The position numbers and the translations under genes were made by a program. The notes under the pieces are model-generated. The model saw only the letters and a program-made list of their open reading frames with translations, made no database searches and had not been told where the DNA came from. DNA of 64,000 bases. It comes from Thiotrichales bacterium (GTDB taxonomy: Bacteria > Pseudomonadota > Gammaproteobacteria > Francisellales > CACEW01). Positions 19,055 through 27,769 of the stretch are shown here, one piece after another (within the stretch, counting starts at the first letter, position 1; each line of letters begins with the position of its first letter). The stretch is from positions 49,786-113,785 of the forward strand of contig CANJVU010000005.1 of assembly GCA_947478525.1 (NCBI GenBank). Direction: 5' to 3'.

Positions 19055-20416
19055 TTAAAACCAATTCATCAATTGTTGCCACCAAGTGCCTTTGGCGACG
19101 TCTTTCATGGCAACTGCTGGTGCGGTACTAAACGGTTTGCCATCCAGGCTGATGACTACTTGGCCTAACACTTGGCCTTTGGTGATCGGCGCGGTGATGT
19201 TTTGATTCAATTGCAAATCTGCGCTCAACTTGCCTTTGCTGGTGCGAGGGTAGGTGGCATAAAGATCTTGGGTAATGCCAACATCGACGGTTTTAGTGGC
19301 GCCACCGGAAATCGGTGCTTGTGTTAATACTTTACCGGCGGGATACAGCATTTGACTTTGGAAGAAGCGGAAACCATAGGTCAACAATGATTTGCTGGCG
19401 CTGGCGTTTTCATTATTGGTGGGAGCGCCCAAGACCACAGCAATCAAACGCATCGGATCATTGGGCATTTTTGCCGTGCTGACCAAGGAGAAGCCTGCTT
19501 CTGCGGTAGAGCCCGTTTTCATGCCATCAGCATAGGAATAGATGAACAATAATTTATTGAAGTTGTATTGTTTGATGTTGTCATAGGTATAGGATTTACG
19601 CGCAAACCAGGGTTGGTTTTGTGGGAATTGTAAAATCATGGTGCGTGCCAATACCGCCAAGTCTCTGGCGCTGGAATAGAGGTTTGGTGCAGGTAAGCCC
19701 ATCACTGTACTGAAATGGCTATTGGTCATGCCCAATTTTTGGGCTTGGCTGTTCATCATATCGGTCATCGAGCTTTGGCTGCCCGCGATGTCGGTTGCCA
19801 GCGTGACGGCGGCATCGTTGCCAGAATCCACCAAAATACCGTTAATCAATTGATCAATCGTAACCAGGCTACCAGGTTTTAAAAACATTCTAGAACCGCC
19901 GGTGGCCCAGGCGACTTGCGGCACGTTAACTTTATCGGTTAAGTGAAGGGTGCCACTGGCCAATTGCTGCTCGGCGATATACACCAACATCAATTTAGTT
20001 ATGCTGGCCGGTGGTAAACGTTTGTTGCCATTATATTCGGCTAGGATATTGCCGCTATTGGCATCCATTAATAAGTAGGCTTCAACGTTTAAATCTGGTT
20101 GGGTCGGAATCACGCCAGGCCATTGCAATACCAGTGGGTTGAGTGCAGGTGCTTGGAAATCAGCTGGTGCAGGAGGCACTTGCGCCTCATAAGGGACTTT
20201 GGCATTAACATTCACCGCGCCGTATTTGTTTAAGGGTACTGCCGTGGAATAAGTAGTGCTCGCAACCGTTGCCGCAGTAGGAGTTGGAACAGTTGTTGTT
20301 TTCGTAGTGTCTGGAGTGGAAGAAGATGTTACTATCGTCGCAGCAGTTGCTGGTGCTGCAGCATATAAATTGGCGATGGTCAGGCTCAATGCACACGCTA
20401 ATAAGGTACGTTTCAT
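19055..20416 (-). CDS. dacA: D-alanyl-D-alanine carboxypeptidase (PBP5/6 type)
   Basis: Periplasmic low-molecular-mass penicillin-binding protein that trims the terminal D-Ala of peptidoglycan stem peptides. Start at 20416 is chosen because GGAG lies 6 bases upstream of MKRTLLA; the ATG 4 codons upstream overlaps that SD. A signal peptide covers residues 1-24. The S-x-x-K motif is PPASITKLM (about 135), S-x-N is DSGNDAAV (about 195) and K-T-G is MKTGSTAEAGFS (about 299). A PBP5 C-terminal beta domain and an amphipathic membrane-anchor helix (WWQQLMNWF) follow. Unusually, about 80 Ala/Thr/Pro-rich residues lie between the signal and the catalytic domain, making it 453 residues against about 400. 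Confidence 0.92.
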   Translation of the reverse strand: MKRTLLACALSLTIANLYAAAPATAATIVTSSSTPDTTKTTTVPTPTAATVASTTYSTAVPLNKYGAVNVNAKVPYEAQVPPAPADFQAPALNPLVLQWPGVIPTQPDLNVEAYLLMDANSGNILAEYNGNKRLPPASITKLMLVYIAEQQLASGTLHLTDKVNVPQVAWATGGSRMFLKPGSLVTIDQLINGILVDSGNDAAVTLATDIAGSQSSMTDMMNSQAQKLGMTNSHFSTVMGLPAPNLYSSARDLAVLARTMILQFPQNQPWFARKSYTYDNIKQYNFNKLLFIYSYADGMKTGSTAEAGFSLVSTAKMPNDPMRLIAVVLGAPTNNENASASKSLLTYGFRFFQSQMLYPAGKVLTQAPISGGATKTVDVGITQDLYATYPRTSKGKLSADLQLNQNITAPITKGQVLGQVVISLDGKPFSTAPAVAMKDVAKGTWWQQLMNWF

Positions 20417-20627
20417 ATTGTTCTCCAAAATAAAAAATGATTATACTAAATTCTTAAAACCCCCGCAGACTCGGTCAACTTTAATCAAAGAGTGATAATA
20501 CCCAAAAGGGCATAGTGGATCCTTGATCTTGAGCATGCGGATATTATAACCCAATTTAACCGCAGAATGCCATTCCCATGGCAAGGTTTTTTTCTTACAA
20601 TGGGTTTATTGAACGGGAGTATTGTTG

Positions 20628-21251
20628 ATGATGAGTAGTCCGCATATGATTTTTATTGTTTCAGCCCCTTCTGGTGCGGGTAAGACGACGTTGGTACGTG
20701 CGTTGTTGGAACAGGCCCATGGCATTGCTACCTCGGTGTCCCATACCACGCGTAAGCAACGCCCGGCGGAAGAAGACGGTAAGCACTATTACTTTGTATC
20801 GCACGAGCATTACCATGGTATGCGTGAAACCGGTGCGTTTGTCGAATATGCAGAGGTATTTGGCCATCATTATGCCACTTCACATCAAGAACTGAATCGG
20901 TTATTGGAACATTCTGATGTTATTCTCGACATTGATTGGCAGGGCGCGGCGCAAGTGCGGCAAGCATTCCCTCAGCAAGTGGTGAGTATTTTTATTATGC
21001 CACCGTCATTGCGTACGTTGCAGCAACGCCTAGAAGCCAGGGCGCAAGATGATCATGCCGTCATTCAACATCGCATGTCAGCGGCGCGGGCAGAAATTTC
21101 GCATTATCAAGAGTTTGATTATCTGATTGTGAACGAACATTTTGGAGATGCTTTAGCTTCCCTGGTGGCAATTGTCCAGGCGGAACGGCTACGTACTTCG
21201 CGGCAAGCGCGTCAACAAATGGCGTTGATTAAAGAATTGTTGATTGGCTAA
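20628..21251 (+). CDS. gmk: Guanylate kinase
   Basis: Phosphorylates GMP/dGMP to the diphosphate. The 207 residues are the normal length. The P-loop is in FIVSAPSGAGKTTLVRALL (about 8-26). GMP-binding residues follow in VSHTTRKQRPAEEDGKHYYF, and DIDWQGAAQVR is at about 102. ATG 20628 is selected because GGAG (20616-20619) is 8 bases upstream. Its stop overlaps the stop of the convergent histidine kinase. rpoZ, its usual neighbour, is found only 6.5 kb downstream. Confidence 0.95.
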   Translation: MMSSPHMIFIVSAPSGAGKTTLVRALLEQAHGIATSVSHTTRKQRPAEEDGKHYYFVSHEHYHGMRETGAFVEYAEVFGHHYATSHQELNRLLEHSDVILDIDWQGAAQVRQAFPQQVVSIFIMPPSLRTLQQRLEARAQDDHAVIQHRMSAARAEISHYQEFDYLIVNEHFGDALASLVAIVQAERLRTSRQARQQMALIKELLIG

Positions 21252-23110
21252 CTGTTCCCAACGGATTCTAATTGCTTGATATTGGTTTTAAGAATCAACG
21301 TCACATAAGGCGGAATTTCATTGCGTTTGAAAACATCGCCAGAAAATAAATATAACCGGGTATAGCCCATCTCATGCAGTTTTTGCGCCAGTTCCAGGCC
21401 AGACATTCCACCATAACCAAAACGATGGTCCAACAAAAATTTAGTATCTTTGGGGTATTGGTCTATTTCTTTCAACAACAGAGCAGGGTAAGTGTATGCT
21501 TTGGTTTTTTTCTCATAAAATAAACAGTCGATGGTCAATTCAATAAAATCAGGATCATCATCCACAAACACTATATCTATGTGAGTTTGCTGCACATTCC
21601 CTGGTTTATCAACCGCGCTCAGTTCTCCTTCCACCGCTGAAACGTGAATGGGAATATCCGATGCCAATTGCTTGGGTATAATCTTAGTCCCTTGTTTCAA
21701 CGCCTGTCGCTGAACCTCCAAGTTCGCATAATGGCTGGTCACCAGCACCGAGCGAATTGGTTTCACTTTGTGCACCACATCCAGTCCGTTCATGGGTTGT
21801 TTTAATAATTCGTAATCGGTTAACAAAAATACCCGCTCACGGTCTTTGAGTGATAGGGCATTAATAAATGATAATGTCTCCTCCGCCTGCGTGAAATGTT
21901 TGATTTGCAGGGTCGGGAATTCCTCCAGAATATTCTCAAAATGACTGTCCCATGCGCCATGGATTGACGCGTCATCATCCAGAATAATCACAATATCTGC
22001 GCTGTTGAGTGAAATGCTGTCCGCCATCCAAGCAGGCACAGCAACCCGCGGAAAACTGAGCGACACTTCTGTGCCAATACCCATGATTGAGTTAATCGAC
22101 AACTGGCCTTCATTACGCTGCAGCGTCTCCCGCACCTGCGTCAACCCGATACCGTGACCTTGTTTTTTACCCTCAGTGACGGCGATGTTTTGCATGATCG
22201 ACTCCACCAATTCCACCGGCATACCTTTCCCGGTGTCCTGAATCACAATATTAACCCGTTTGTCGTCGGCAGAAAGCTTTATCACAATTTTACCTTCTTG
22301 ATCCGCCAAAGACTCTGCCGCATTGTTGATGACATTAGAAATCGCTCGCTTCAACGCCGTGGGCGCAATATGGATAAACGCAAAAGTACCCGGTTCGCTA
22401 AAATCATGACTGAATTTAATCGACAAGTTTTGGTACAAATATTTTTTCTCCGTCAATAACTGCAATAAAACTGCTGATAACAACACGGATTGAGGCTCTT
22501 CTTGCTCCGTCGGCATTGGGTCTTCGTTCTGCTGATATTTATTTAGAAGGTTGTTGGCAATGTCACCAATCTGAATCGCCGCCTCACGCAACGCCACACG
22601 TTCGTTTTCAGGGATATCGGTGCAGGCTTTGACAATCATCAACAAACTGGCGAGGGGGGAGCGGATATCATGTGCCACCTGGTCAGCGATTTTTGCGAAT
22701 TTTTCTTGCTCTTGAATGGCGCTGAGGTGCCGTTCATTTTCAAGCTTGAGACGTTCTGCTTCTTTGCGGTCGGTAACATCTACGCAAAAGCCTAGAACCC
22801 CTATAACTTTACCATCCTGAACCAAGGGTGATTTAGTGGTTTCGGAGATCATGGTTCGACCAGATTGCAGCAAAATATTCTCAACTCTGGTGAGTGTTTT
22901 TCCAGTTGTGATGACATGTTGGTCATCCCTAGCATAATCTTCTTTGTACATTCTCCAGGGTAGTTCTTCGTCGTTTTTGCCAACTAACTCATCATAGTTT
23001 GTGAACCCAGACATAGTTAAAAATAATTCATTGCATCCTAAAAAAGTACCTTCCGTATTTTTCCAAAAAATCGGGCAGGGCACGTGAAATAATATTTGGT
23101 CTAGTAGCAT
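21248..23110 (-). CDS. Soluble hybrid histidine kinase, PAS-HisKA-HATPase-REC-REC (copy 1)
   Basis: Cytosolic two-component sensor with no membrane segment. From the ATG at 23110 (AAGGA 7 bases upstream) it has 620 residues. The order is: a PAS domain (about 5-112), a coiled linker, and the H-box VAHDIRSPLASL with His147. The N-box is NVINNAAESL, and the G-boxes are DTGKGMP and GHGIGLTQ. REC1 has acidic IILDDDA, acceptor LLTDYELL, VTSHY and IPK. REC2 has FVDDDPDF, acceptor LLDHRFGYGG, LFSGD and LKT. Both receivers keep the Asp, Ser/Thr and Lys set. It is a paralogue of the gene at 23893-25746, and its 5' end is 24 bases after the cupin gene. Signal and output are unknown; no DNA-binding domain is visible. 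Confidence 0.85.
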   Translation of the reverse strand: MLLDQILFHVPCPIFWKNTEGTFLGCNELFLTMSGFTNYDELVGKNDEELPWRMYKEDYARDDQHVITTGKTLTRVENILLQSGRTMISETTKSPLVQDGKVIGVLGFCVDVTDRKEAERLKLENERHLSAIQEQEKFAKIADQVAHDIRSPLASLLMIVKACTDIPENERVALREAAIQIGDIANNLLNKYQQNEDPMPTEQEEPQSVLLSAVLLQLLTEKKYLYQNLSIKFSHDFSEPGTFAFIHIAPTALKRAISNVINNAAESLADQEGKIVIKLSADDKRVNIVIQDTGKGMPVELVESIMQNIAVTEGKKQGHGIGLTQVRETLQRNEGQLSINSIMGIGTEVSLSFPRVAVPAWMADSISLNSADIVIILDDDASIHGAWDSHFENILEEFPTLQIKHFTQAEETLSFINALSLKDRERVFLLTDYELLKQPMNGLDVVHKVKPIRSVLVTSHYANLEVQRQALKQGTKIIPKQLASDIPIHVSAVEGELSAVDKPGNVQQTHIDIVFVDDDPDFIELTIDCLFYEKKTKAYTYPALLLKEIDQYPKDTKFLLDHRFGYGGMSGLELAQKLHEMGYTRLYLFSGDVFKRNEIPPYVTLILKTNIKQLESVGNS

Positions 23111-23134
23111 GCGCGGATCCTTTTTTTGTGGCAA

Positions 23135-23746
23135 TTAGATAACAAGCAAATCCCCTACTTTTGCGATTAAAAAACGTTCTTTGTATTCTTTGACAGCGAT
23201 GCTATATTCTTCTGGTGACCAATCAGAGTAGGTTCTATCTCGTACCGAAGGATGATAGGGAGTATTGCGTATTTCTAGGTAAGCACTTTGTTCAGTAGCT
23301 ATAAACGCATGATAGCAAAAGGCGGGAATTTCAAGAACTTTCACCCCTCTTTGATTCATGACGATTCTATGTGTTACTTTACCGATGGTGTCGAAAAGCA
23401 GAACAACAATTTCCCCCGTGAGCCAACACATCAGCTCCTGTGTTTTAGGTACTATATGCATGTGTGGTCGCACATAAGTTCTGGGGTCTAAACAGTTAAT
23501 AAATTTCTGTGGAACTTCGTCAAAAGAGTCGTTGATCAGAATTGGTTCCCTTGCCCTTTTTACACTAGAAACATATCTGAGCATCTCGTTAATATCGGCT
23601 TGATGGATTGTTTTTATTCCATTTTCGGCGCGCACCCTCTTATAACAACCTGAGGTGCTACTCAAATTTTCTTTTAGGTCTTTTTTAAAATAGGGTACTT
23701 TGCAGTCACGTTCGATTGTCACAACCTCCCGTTTTCCATGGTTCAT
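23135..23746 (-). CDS. WbuC-family cupin-fold metalloprotein
   Basis: A 203-residue protein whose C-terminal two thirds is a cupin. YVRPHMHIVPKTQELM supplies the metal-binding His/His/Glu pattern, GEIVVLLFD forms the barrel strand, and VLEIPAFCYHAF the second motif with its His. WbuC-type cupins are usually found in O-antigen or surface-polysaccharide clusters; their reaction is not established. Here it lies between two sensor kinases and is probably co-transcribed with copy 1 downstream (24-base gap). An N-terminal segment of about 60 residues (KREVVTIERDCKVPYF) precedes the cupin and makes it longer than typical members (about 160). Confidence 0.7.
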   Translation of the reverse strand: MNHGKREVVTIERDCKVPYFKKDLKENLSSTSGCYKRVRAENGIKTIHQADINEMLRYVSSVKRAREPILINDSFDEVPQKFINCLDPRTYVRPHMHIVPKTQELMCWLTGEIVVLLFDTIGKVTHRIVMNQRGVKVLEIPAFCYHAFIATEQSAYLEIRNTPYHPSVRDRTYSDWSPEEYSIAVKEYKERFLIAKVGDLLVI

Positions 23747-23892
23747 TGCTAGAATTCCCTACTCTTTTTTGCTAATCTTTACTATTTTGAGACCATAAGA
23801 TCTTTATTTTAATTCACTGCGCTATCGTATAGATATCACTATATATTGTCAAATTTAGTTGCTTGAAATTGATGGGTTAGAATAAGAAGGAA

Positions 23893-25746
23893 TTAAAGTG
23901 GCGGCTCCTTCCCCGCAATTCCCTTAATCCACGGCATCTCACTGAAATGCGAAGCAGGGTGTCCCGTTGCTAGATAGAGGTTAGTAAAGCCACGCTCAAA
24001 TAGCGTCTTAGCATAGACTTCGCCTTTGTGGTCGCCTAATTCTGAATCAATATAAATCAGGGTGTCCTTGGTGATTTGGTCAATGATGGCTTCAAAAGCG
24101 TGCTTGCTTTCCAGTGTCAGCAGCTTTTTGTGTTTCAGCTGCGCTACAAAAGCCCAACTCATGCGCAGGGTTTCGTCATCATCAATCAGGATGGCATCGT
24201 ATTGCAGGGTGGGTTTGGTGGGTTGTTTAAGTTTAATGGGTACATGCGCCAGCAGGTTTTTCGGCAGCAGCCGGATGCCGGCAGCTTGGCAGCGGTTAAT
24301 GATGTCAGGGTTTTCATAATGCGATGTGACCAGAATGCCGCGTTGAGCGATATTGAGCGTTTCCAGCGCATCCAGGCCGGTGTTGGGTTCGCCGAGCAGT
24401 TCGTAATCTGACAATATCTGTACCGGTGTTTTTTGAGTTTGGTACCATTCCTTCAATGCCGTCGTGTTGAAAAAATGGTGAATGTTCAATTCACGAGAGA
24501 CTTGGGTTAAGCGTTGGTCCCAGGCGTTATGCACGGATTGGTCATCGTCCAGAATAGCGATGGGTTGGTCGTGAGAGATCACAATTTCTGAGACAAACCA
24601 GGAAGGCGCTGAGCTGCGTGGCAGGCGCAACTCAAGGGTAGTGCCAACGTTTTCGGTGGAGGATAATATAAATTGACCATTCAGTGATTCGATGTATTGT
24701 TTGGCATGAGATAAACCCAGGCCATGGCCTTGAGTTTTTAGGCTAATACCCGATATCACTTGCGCGATTTTGTCCTGCGGAATGCCAATGCCATTGTCTT
24801 GAACCTGAATGATCACTTCGGTTTCATCGGCTTGTAGGGTGACGATGATTTTACCATCGCGACCGGCAAATGCTTCAAAAGCATTGTTGATTAAATTTGA
24901 CAGCAGGCGCTTCATTTCGCAAGCATTGAAGGTGGCGAAAGCGGCAAAGCCTTCGGTGCTGATGTCGGCATCCAAGACTAAAGCACTGCCTTCAAATTGC
25001 AGGCGCTTTTCGGAAATCATACTCTCAATTAATGGTGCAATTAACCAGGTGTTTTTTTGTTTATTGTCGGCAGTTTCACTGTTGGTTTGCTTTGCTTTAT
25101 GATGCGACAATAAGTTATTGGCAATATCGTTGATGCGGTTGGCAGCATTGCGCATCATAATGCGTTGGTTTTCAGGGACTTCGGTGAGGTATTTTAAAAC
25201 CGTGTTTAATGCTGCCAAGGGAGAGCGGATATCGTGAGCGACTTGGGTAGCCAATTTGGTGAGTTTTTCTTGCTCATGCAAAAGTTGCTTTTGCAGTTCG
25301 TTATCGAGTTTTAAGCGTTCGACTTCTTGGCGTGCAATTTCCGCTTTTAATCTTTCAGCTTCCTTTTCGGCAGTAATCTCGACTGAAGAGCCAATGATAC
25401 CAATGATAGTGCCCTGATCATCGTAGAGGGGTGATTTTATGGAGGAAAAGCATTTAATTTTTTTTGTGGTGATGTCTTCAATCCATTCTTCTTGTGAAAG
25501 AATTTCGCCTGTTTTAATCACTTCGGCATTGTGTTTTAAAATGTGTTCTGCGATCTCTTTTTTGTAGAACTCGTAGGGCTTTTTGCCAATAATTTCACGA
25601 GAGCTACCAATGGCTTTTAGACAAAGTTCGTTGATTCCTAACACCACACCGTCGGCATCCATCCAATAGAAAGGTGTTGGTAAAATAGGCTCTACTATTT
25701 CAAGCGCTTCAAATATTTTACAGGCATGATTGTTATGGAATTTCAC
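23893..25746 (-). CDS. Soluble hybrid histidine kinase, PAS-HisKA-HATPase-REC-REC (copy 2)
   Basis: A 617-residue cytosolic sensor kinase with the same architecture as the one at 21248-23110. PAS domain about 15-125, long charged coiled coil 125-165, H-box VAHDIRSPLAAL with His171, N-box NLINNAFEAF, G-boxes DNGIGIP and GHGLGLSH. REC1: ILDDDQSVHNAWD, acceptor LSDYELLGEPNTGLD, LVTSHYE, LLPK. REC2: LIDDDETLR, acceptor YIDSELGDHKGE, LATGHP, and Lys in IAGKEPPL at the very end. The two kinases share recognisable strings in every domain, pointing to duplication followed by divergence, mostly in the PAS domains. No transmembrane or DNA-binding part is visible. Confidence 0.85.
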   Translation of the reverse strand: MKFHNNHACKIFEALEIVEPILPTPFYWMDADGVVLGINELCLKAIGSSREIIGKKPYEFYKKEIAEHILKHNAEVIKTGEILSQEEWIEDITTKKIKCFSSIKSPLYDDQGTIIGIIGSSVEITAEKEAERLKAEIARQEVERLKLDNELQKQLLHEQEKLTKLATQVAHDIRSPLAALNTVLKYLTEVPENQRIMMRNAANRINDIANNLLSHHKAKQTNSETADNKQKNTWLIAPLIESMISEKRLQFEGSALVLDADISTEGFAAFATFNACEMKRLLSNLINNAFEAFAGRDGKIIVTLQADETEVIIQVQDNGIGIPQDKIAQVISGISLKTQGHGLGLSHAKQYIESLNGQFILSSTENVGTTLELRLPRSSAPSWFVSEIVISHDQPIAILDDDQSVHNAWDQRLTQVSRELNIHHFFNTTALKEWYQTQKTPVQILSDYELLGEPNTGLDALETLNIAQRGILVTSHYENPDIINRCQAAGIRLLPKNLLAHVPIKLKQPTKPTLQYDAILIDDDETLRMSWAFVAQLKHKKLLTLESKHAFEAIIDQITKDTLIYIDSELGDHKGEVYAKTLFERGFTNLYLATGHPASHFSEMPWIKGIAGKEPPL

Positions 25747-25833
25747 GTTATTGCTTCCTCTTTGGCCAATAAGGATCTAGCGTATCACAAATGTAATAGA
25801 AGCGTCAAAACCCAGTACCTTAAAATTAAATAG

Positions 25834-25862
25834 TTGACTTAATGTATTATAAGTCTTATATT
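25834..25862 (+). promoter_or_regulatory. Strong sigma-70-like promoter with inverted repeat in the spacer
   Basis: TTGACT (25834-25839), 17-base spacer, TATATT (25857-25862), near consensus, 28 bases before the GTG start of the 490-residue gene. An inverted repeat GACTTA (25836-25841) / TAAGTC (25850-25855) with 8 bases between its arms sits across the -35 and spacer, a position suited to a repressor operator. Confidence 0.6.
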
Positions 25863-25890
25863 ATTCCAAATTTGATTTTTTGGAGCCTTT

Positions 25891-27363
25891 GTGAGCACTC
25901 AAAAACCCGTTATGTACCCCGATCGCGACATGTGGCAACACGTCGAGCGTTATCTGATAGATGGTGTCTGGAAAGTTGTACAGGAAGGGCAGGTTGATGC
26001 CTTTAATTTCAGTCTCTTGATGCCCAACGTTGGCGCGGTGGTGCTTTGCCGTCGTCAGAGTAAGAACTTGAAAATCTATCAACGTGAATATCACCTGGAT
26101 GAATTTGAACGAGTGCTATTTGATCACACGTATCGTAATAACCGCTTCCGAAACCAGGGTTGGTATGTCTGGTGCCTGCGTGATGTGAAAGATTACAGCA
26201 TGGTCAAACGCCCAACGCTACGCGCACAGTTGTTTGTGGAGGAAAGCTATCAAAAAATCCGCCCGGAATTGAATCTCGAGCAAGATTACCAAAGCCCAGC
26301 TGTTACCAAAGCGTTTGCGCCCACGGTGCTGGATGCGCCGAGCGTGCGTGTGCTCAATTGCACCGGCCAAACCGTAGCGATGGATAGCTTGACCGATAAT
26401 ACGTTTATGGTGGAAGGCGAGGGCACGTTTGTTGGGCCAGTGGAAATTAACATCACCGACCCCAACCGTGCAACGCGCAGCAAAATCATTCAAACTGAGG
26501 GGTTGATGCGCAGCTATCGCACCTGGAAGCACCCGATCAAGAAAATTATCCCCGGGACGTATAAAATTCAAGTGAAGAGTGTCGATGGTAAGGTGCAGCA
26601 TAGTGAAACGGTGAAGTTTACAAAACCACAATTGGAATTGATAACGATTCATCCGTTGCAAGCTAATCCACCGGCACCATCGACTTGGGATGATATGTTG
26701 GGTTTAGCCACAGCAACTTGGCATGGAGTCGAATCTTTTGGTGACAGCATATATCTCGGGACAAAGGTAGTTGCTGATTTTTCCGGATTAGATTTTTCTG
26801 CGCAATATCAAGATGCTGCTACAGGTATTCGATTAATTGAGTTTCTCATAAAAGTTGCAAAAATTTCTGTGCACGCAGATAACCCAGTAACGCGAATAAT
26901 AGAGATTGTATTGAAAGAATATTATGAACAATTTCCAGAGTGTGCCATCGAGCGTTTAAGCCACGATGTGTTAAAGGGCGCTGGATATGCTACGGGCAGA
27001 TATATTCTTGCCGGTAAAATTGCTAAAGCTATTGCTACTCGAATTGCTAATAAAGTGCTAGAAAGCACTGTGTTTAAAGAGTTGGAACAAAAAGTAGCTA
27101 CAGGTGGTGTTTCAGCAGAAACAGGGGTTGGTGCCAGTGTCACTATCTTATTAAGTGCCAGTGTTATTGAAAAGTCCAAAGAAGCAGCACAAAATTTACA
27201 ACAAGAAAGTCCGCAGCTATATCAAACACTTTTGGATCAAAAACTGTTGGGAGGTTATTTTTTGGTAGAGCATCCTTTAAAGCATTACATAAATGGCATT
27301 TTAGCTTATAATAAGTCACATGAAGAGTTTGAAGGTCAGGCAAAACAAAGGTATTGTCAGTGA
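25891..27363 (+). CDS. Composite protein with glycine-rich helical C-terminus; possible membrane-active effector
   Basis: A 490-residue protein with no signal peptide that I cannot assign to a named family. Residues 1-130 are an aromatic, charged globular domain; 150-246 look like a beta-rich Ig/transthyretin-type module (SVRVLNCTGQTV, VGPVEINITDPN, PGTYKIQVKSVDG). Residues 270-490 are helical, with two glycine-spaced hydrophobic stretches (363-392, containing GAGYATGRYILAGKIAKAI, and 405-424, GGVSAETGVGASVTILLSAS). The tail has GGYFLVEHPLKHYINGIL. The 3' half is visibly more AT-rich than the 5' half. GTG start with GGAG 5 bases upstream. The next gene, a small membrane protein, overlaps its stop. 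The modular build and partner gene resemble secreted toxin-immunity loci; this is inference. Confidence 0.6.
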   Translation: MSTQKPVMYPDRDMWQHVERYLIDGVWKVVQEGQVDAFNFSLLMPNVGAVVLCRRQSKNLKIYQREYHLDEFERVLFDHTYRNNRFRNQGWYVWCLRDVKDYSMVKRPTLRAQLFVEESYQKIRPELNLEQDYQSPAVTKAFAPTVLDAPSVRVLNCTGQTVAMDSLTDNTFMVEGEGTFVGPVEINITDPNRATRSKIIQTEGLMRSYRTWKHPIKKIIPGTYKIQVKSVDGKVQHSETVKFTKPQLELITIHPLQANPPAPSTWDDMLGLATATWHGVESFGDSIYLGTKVVADFSGLDFSAQYQDAATGIRLIEFLIKVAKISVHADNPVTRIIEIVLKEYYEQFPECAIERLSHDVLKGAGYATGRYILAGKIAKAIATRIANKVLESTVFKELEQKVATGGVSAETGVGASVTILLSASVIEKSKEAAQNLQQESPQLYQTLLDQKLLGGYFLVEHPLKHYINGILAYNKSHEEFEGQAKQRYCQ

Positions 27364-27596
27364 TGAAAACAATAGTGAAAATATTAGGCTCTCTTGCTTA
27401 CTGGGTTGCGACAGAGTGTGCAGATTGGATTTTTGGTTTACAAGCAATAGCGTTTTTTTTGTTGTGCTGCTATCTTGCTTTTAAATATAGCTTCTTTAGC
27501 TTAATTCTTACAGCACCCTGTTTTGTAATGATTGAGTTTTATATTTTTACTCATGCCATAGAAATTCGCCAAAAACTCAAGTCAAAATGGCTTTGA
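27363..27596 (+). CDS. Small integral membrane protein, candidate immunity partner
   Basis: A 77-residue protein starting MKTIVKILGSLAYWV. The ATG at 27363 shares its A with the preceding TGA stop (TGATG), so translation is coupled to the 490-residue gene; AAAGG lies about 11 bases upstream. It has two strongly hydrophobic segments (about residues 28-44, QAIAFFLLCCYLAF, and 47-66, SLILTAPCFVMIEFYIF) and possibly a third near the N-terminus, ending in a basic tail RQKLKSKWL. It is AT-rich like the 3' half of its neighbour. A membrane immunity protein against a pore-forming partner fits the arrangement but no family is recognised. Confidence 0.6.
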   Translation: MKTIVKILGSLAYWVATECADWIFGLQAIAFFLLCCYLAFKYSFFSLILTAPCFVMIEFYIFTHAIEIRQKLKSKWL

Positions 27597-27709
27597 GATT
27601 GTATGGTGTTAAATTCTAATTTTTAACTAGACCAATTGATCCAATAAAGTTTCGGGTTATCATCCTGGATCAACGATTAGTTCTTCGGATTCAGGGATGC
27701 ACAAACCAA

Positions 27710-27738
27710 TTGCCCATCCACCAAGAAGCCTGTACAAT
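27710..27738 (+). promoter_or_regulatory. Promoter of the rpoZ-spoT operon
   Basis: TTGCCC (27710-27715), 17-base spacer, TACAAT (27733-27738), 31 bases before the rpoZ ATG. It gives the rpoZ-spoT-ridA-rnr-rlmB run its own start, independent of gmk. Confidence 0.6.
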
Positions 27739-27769
27739 AGAACCACTAAGCAAGATTAAGAGGAATATT

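Noticed and set aside
20523..20550. Promoter for gmk (TTGATC ... TATTAT)
   Set aside because: Spacers of 10-13 bases are too short for sigma-70; no acceptable pair was found.
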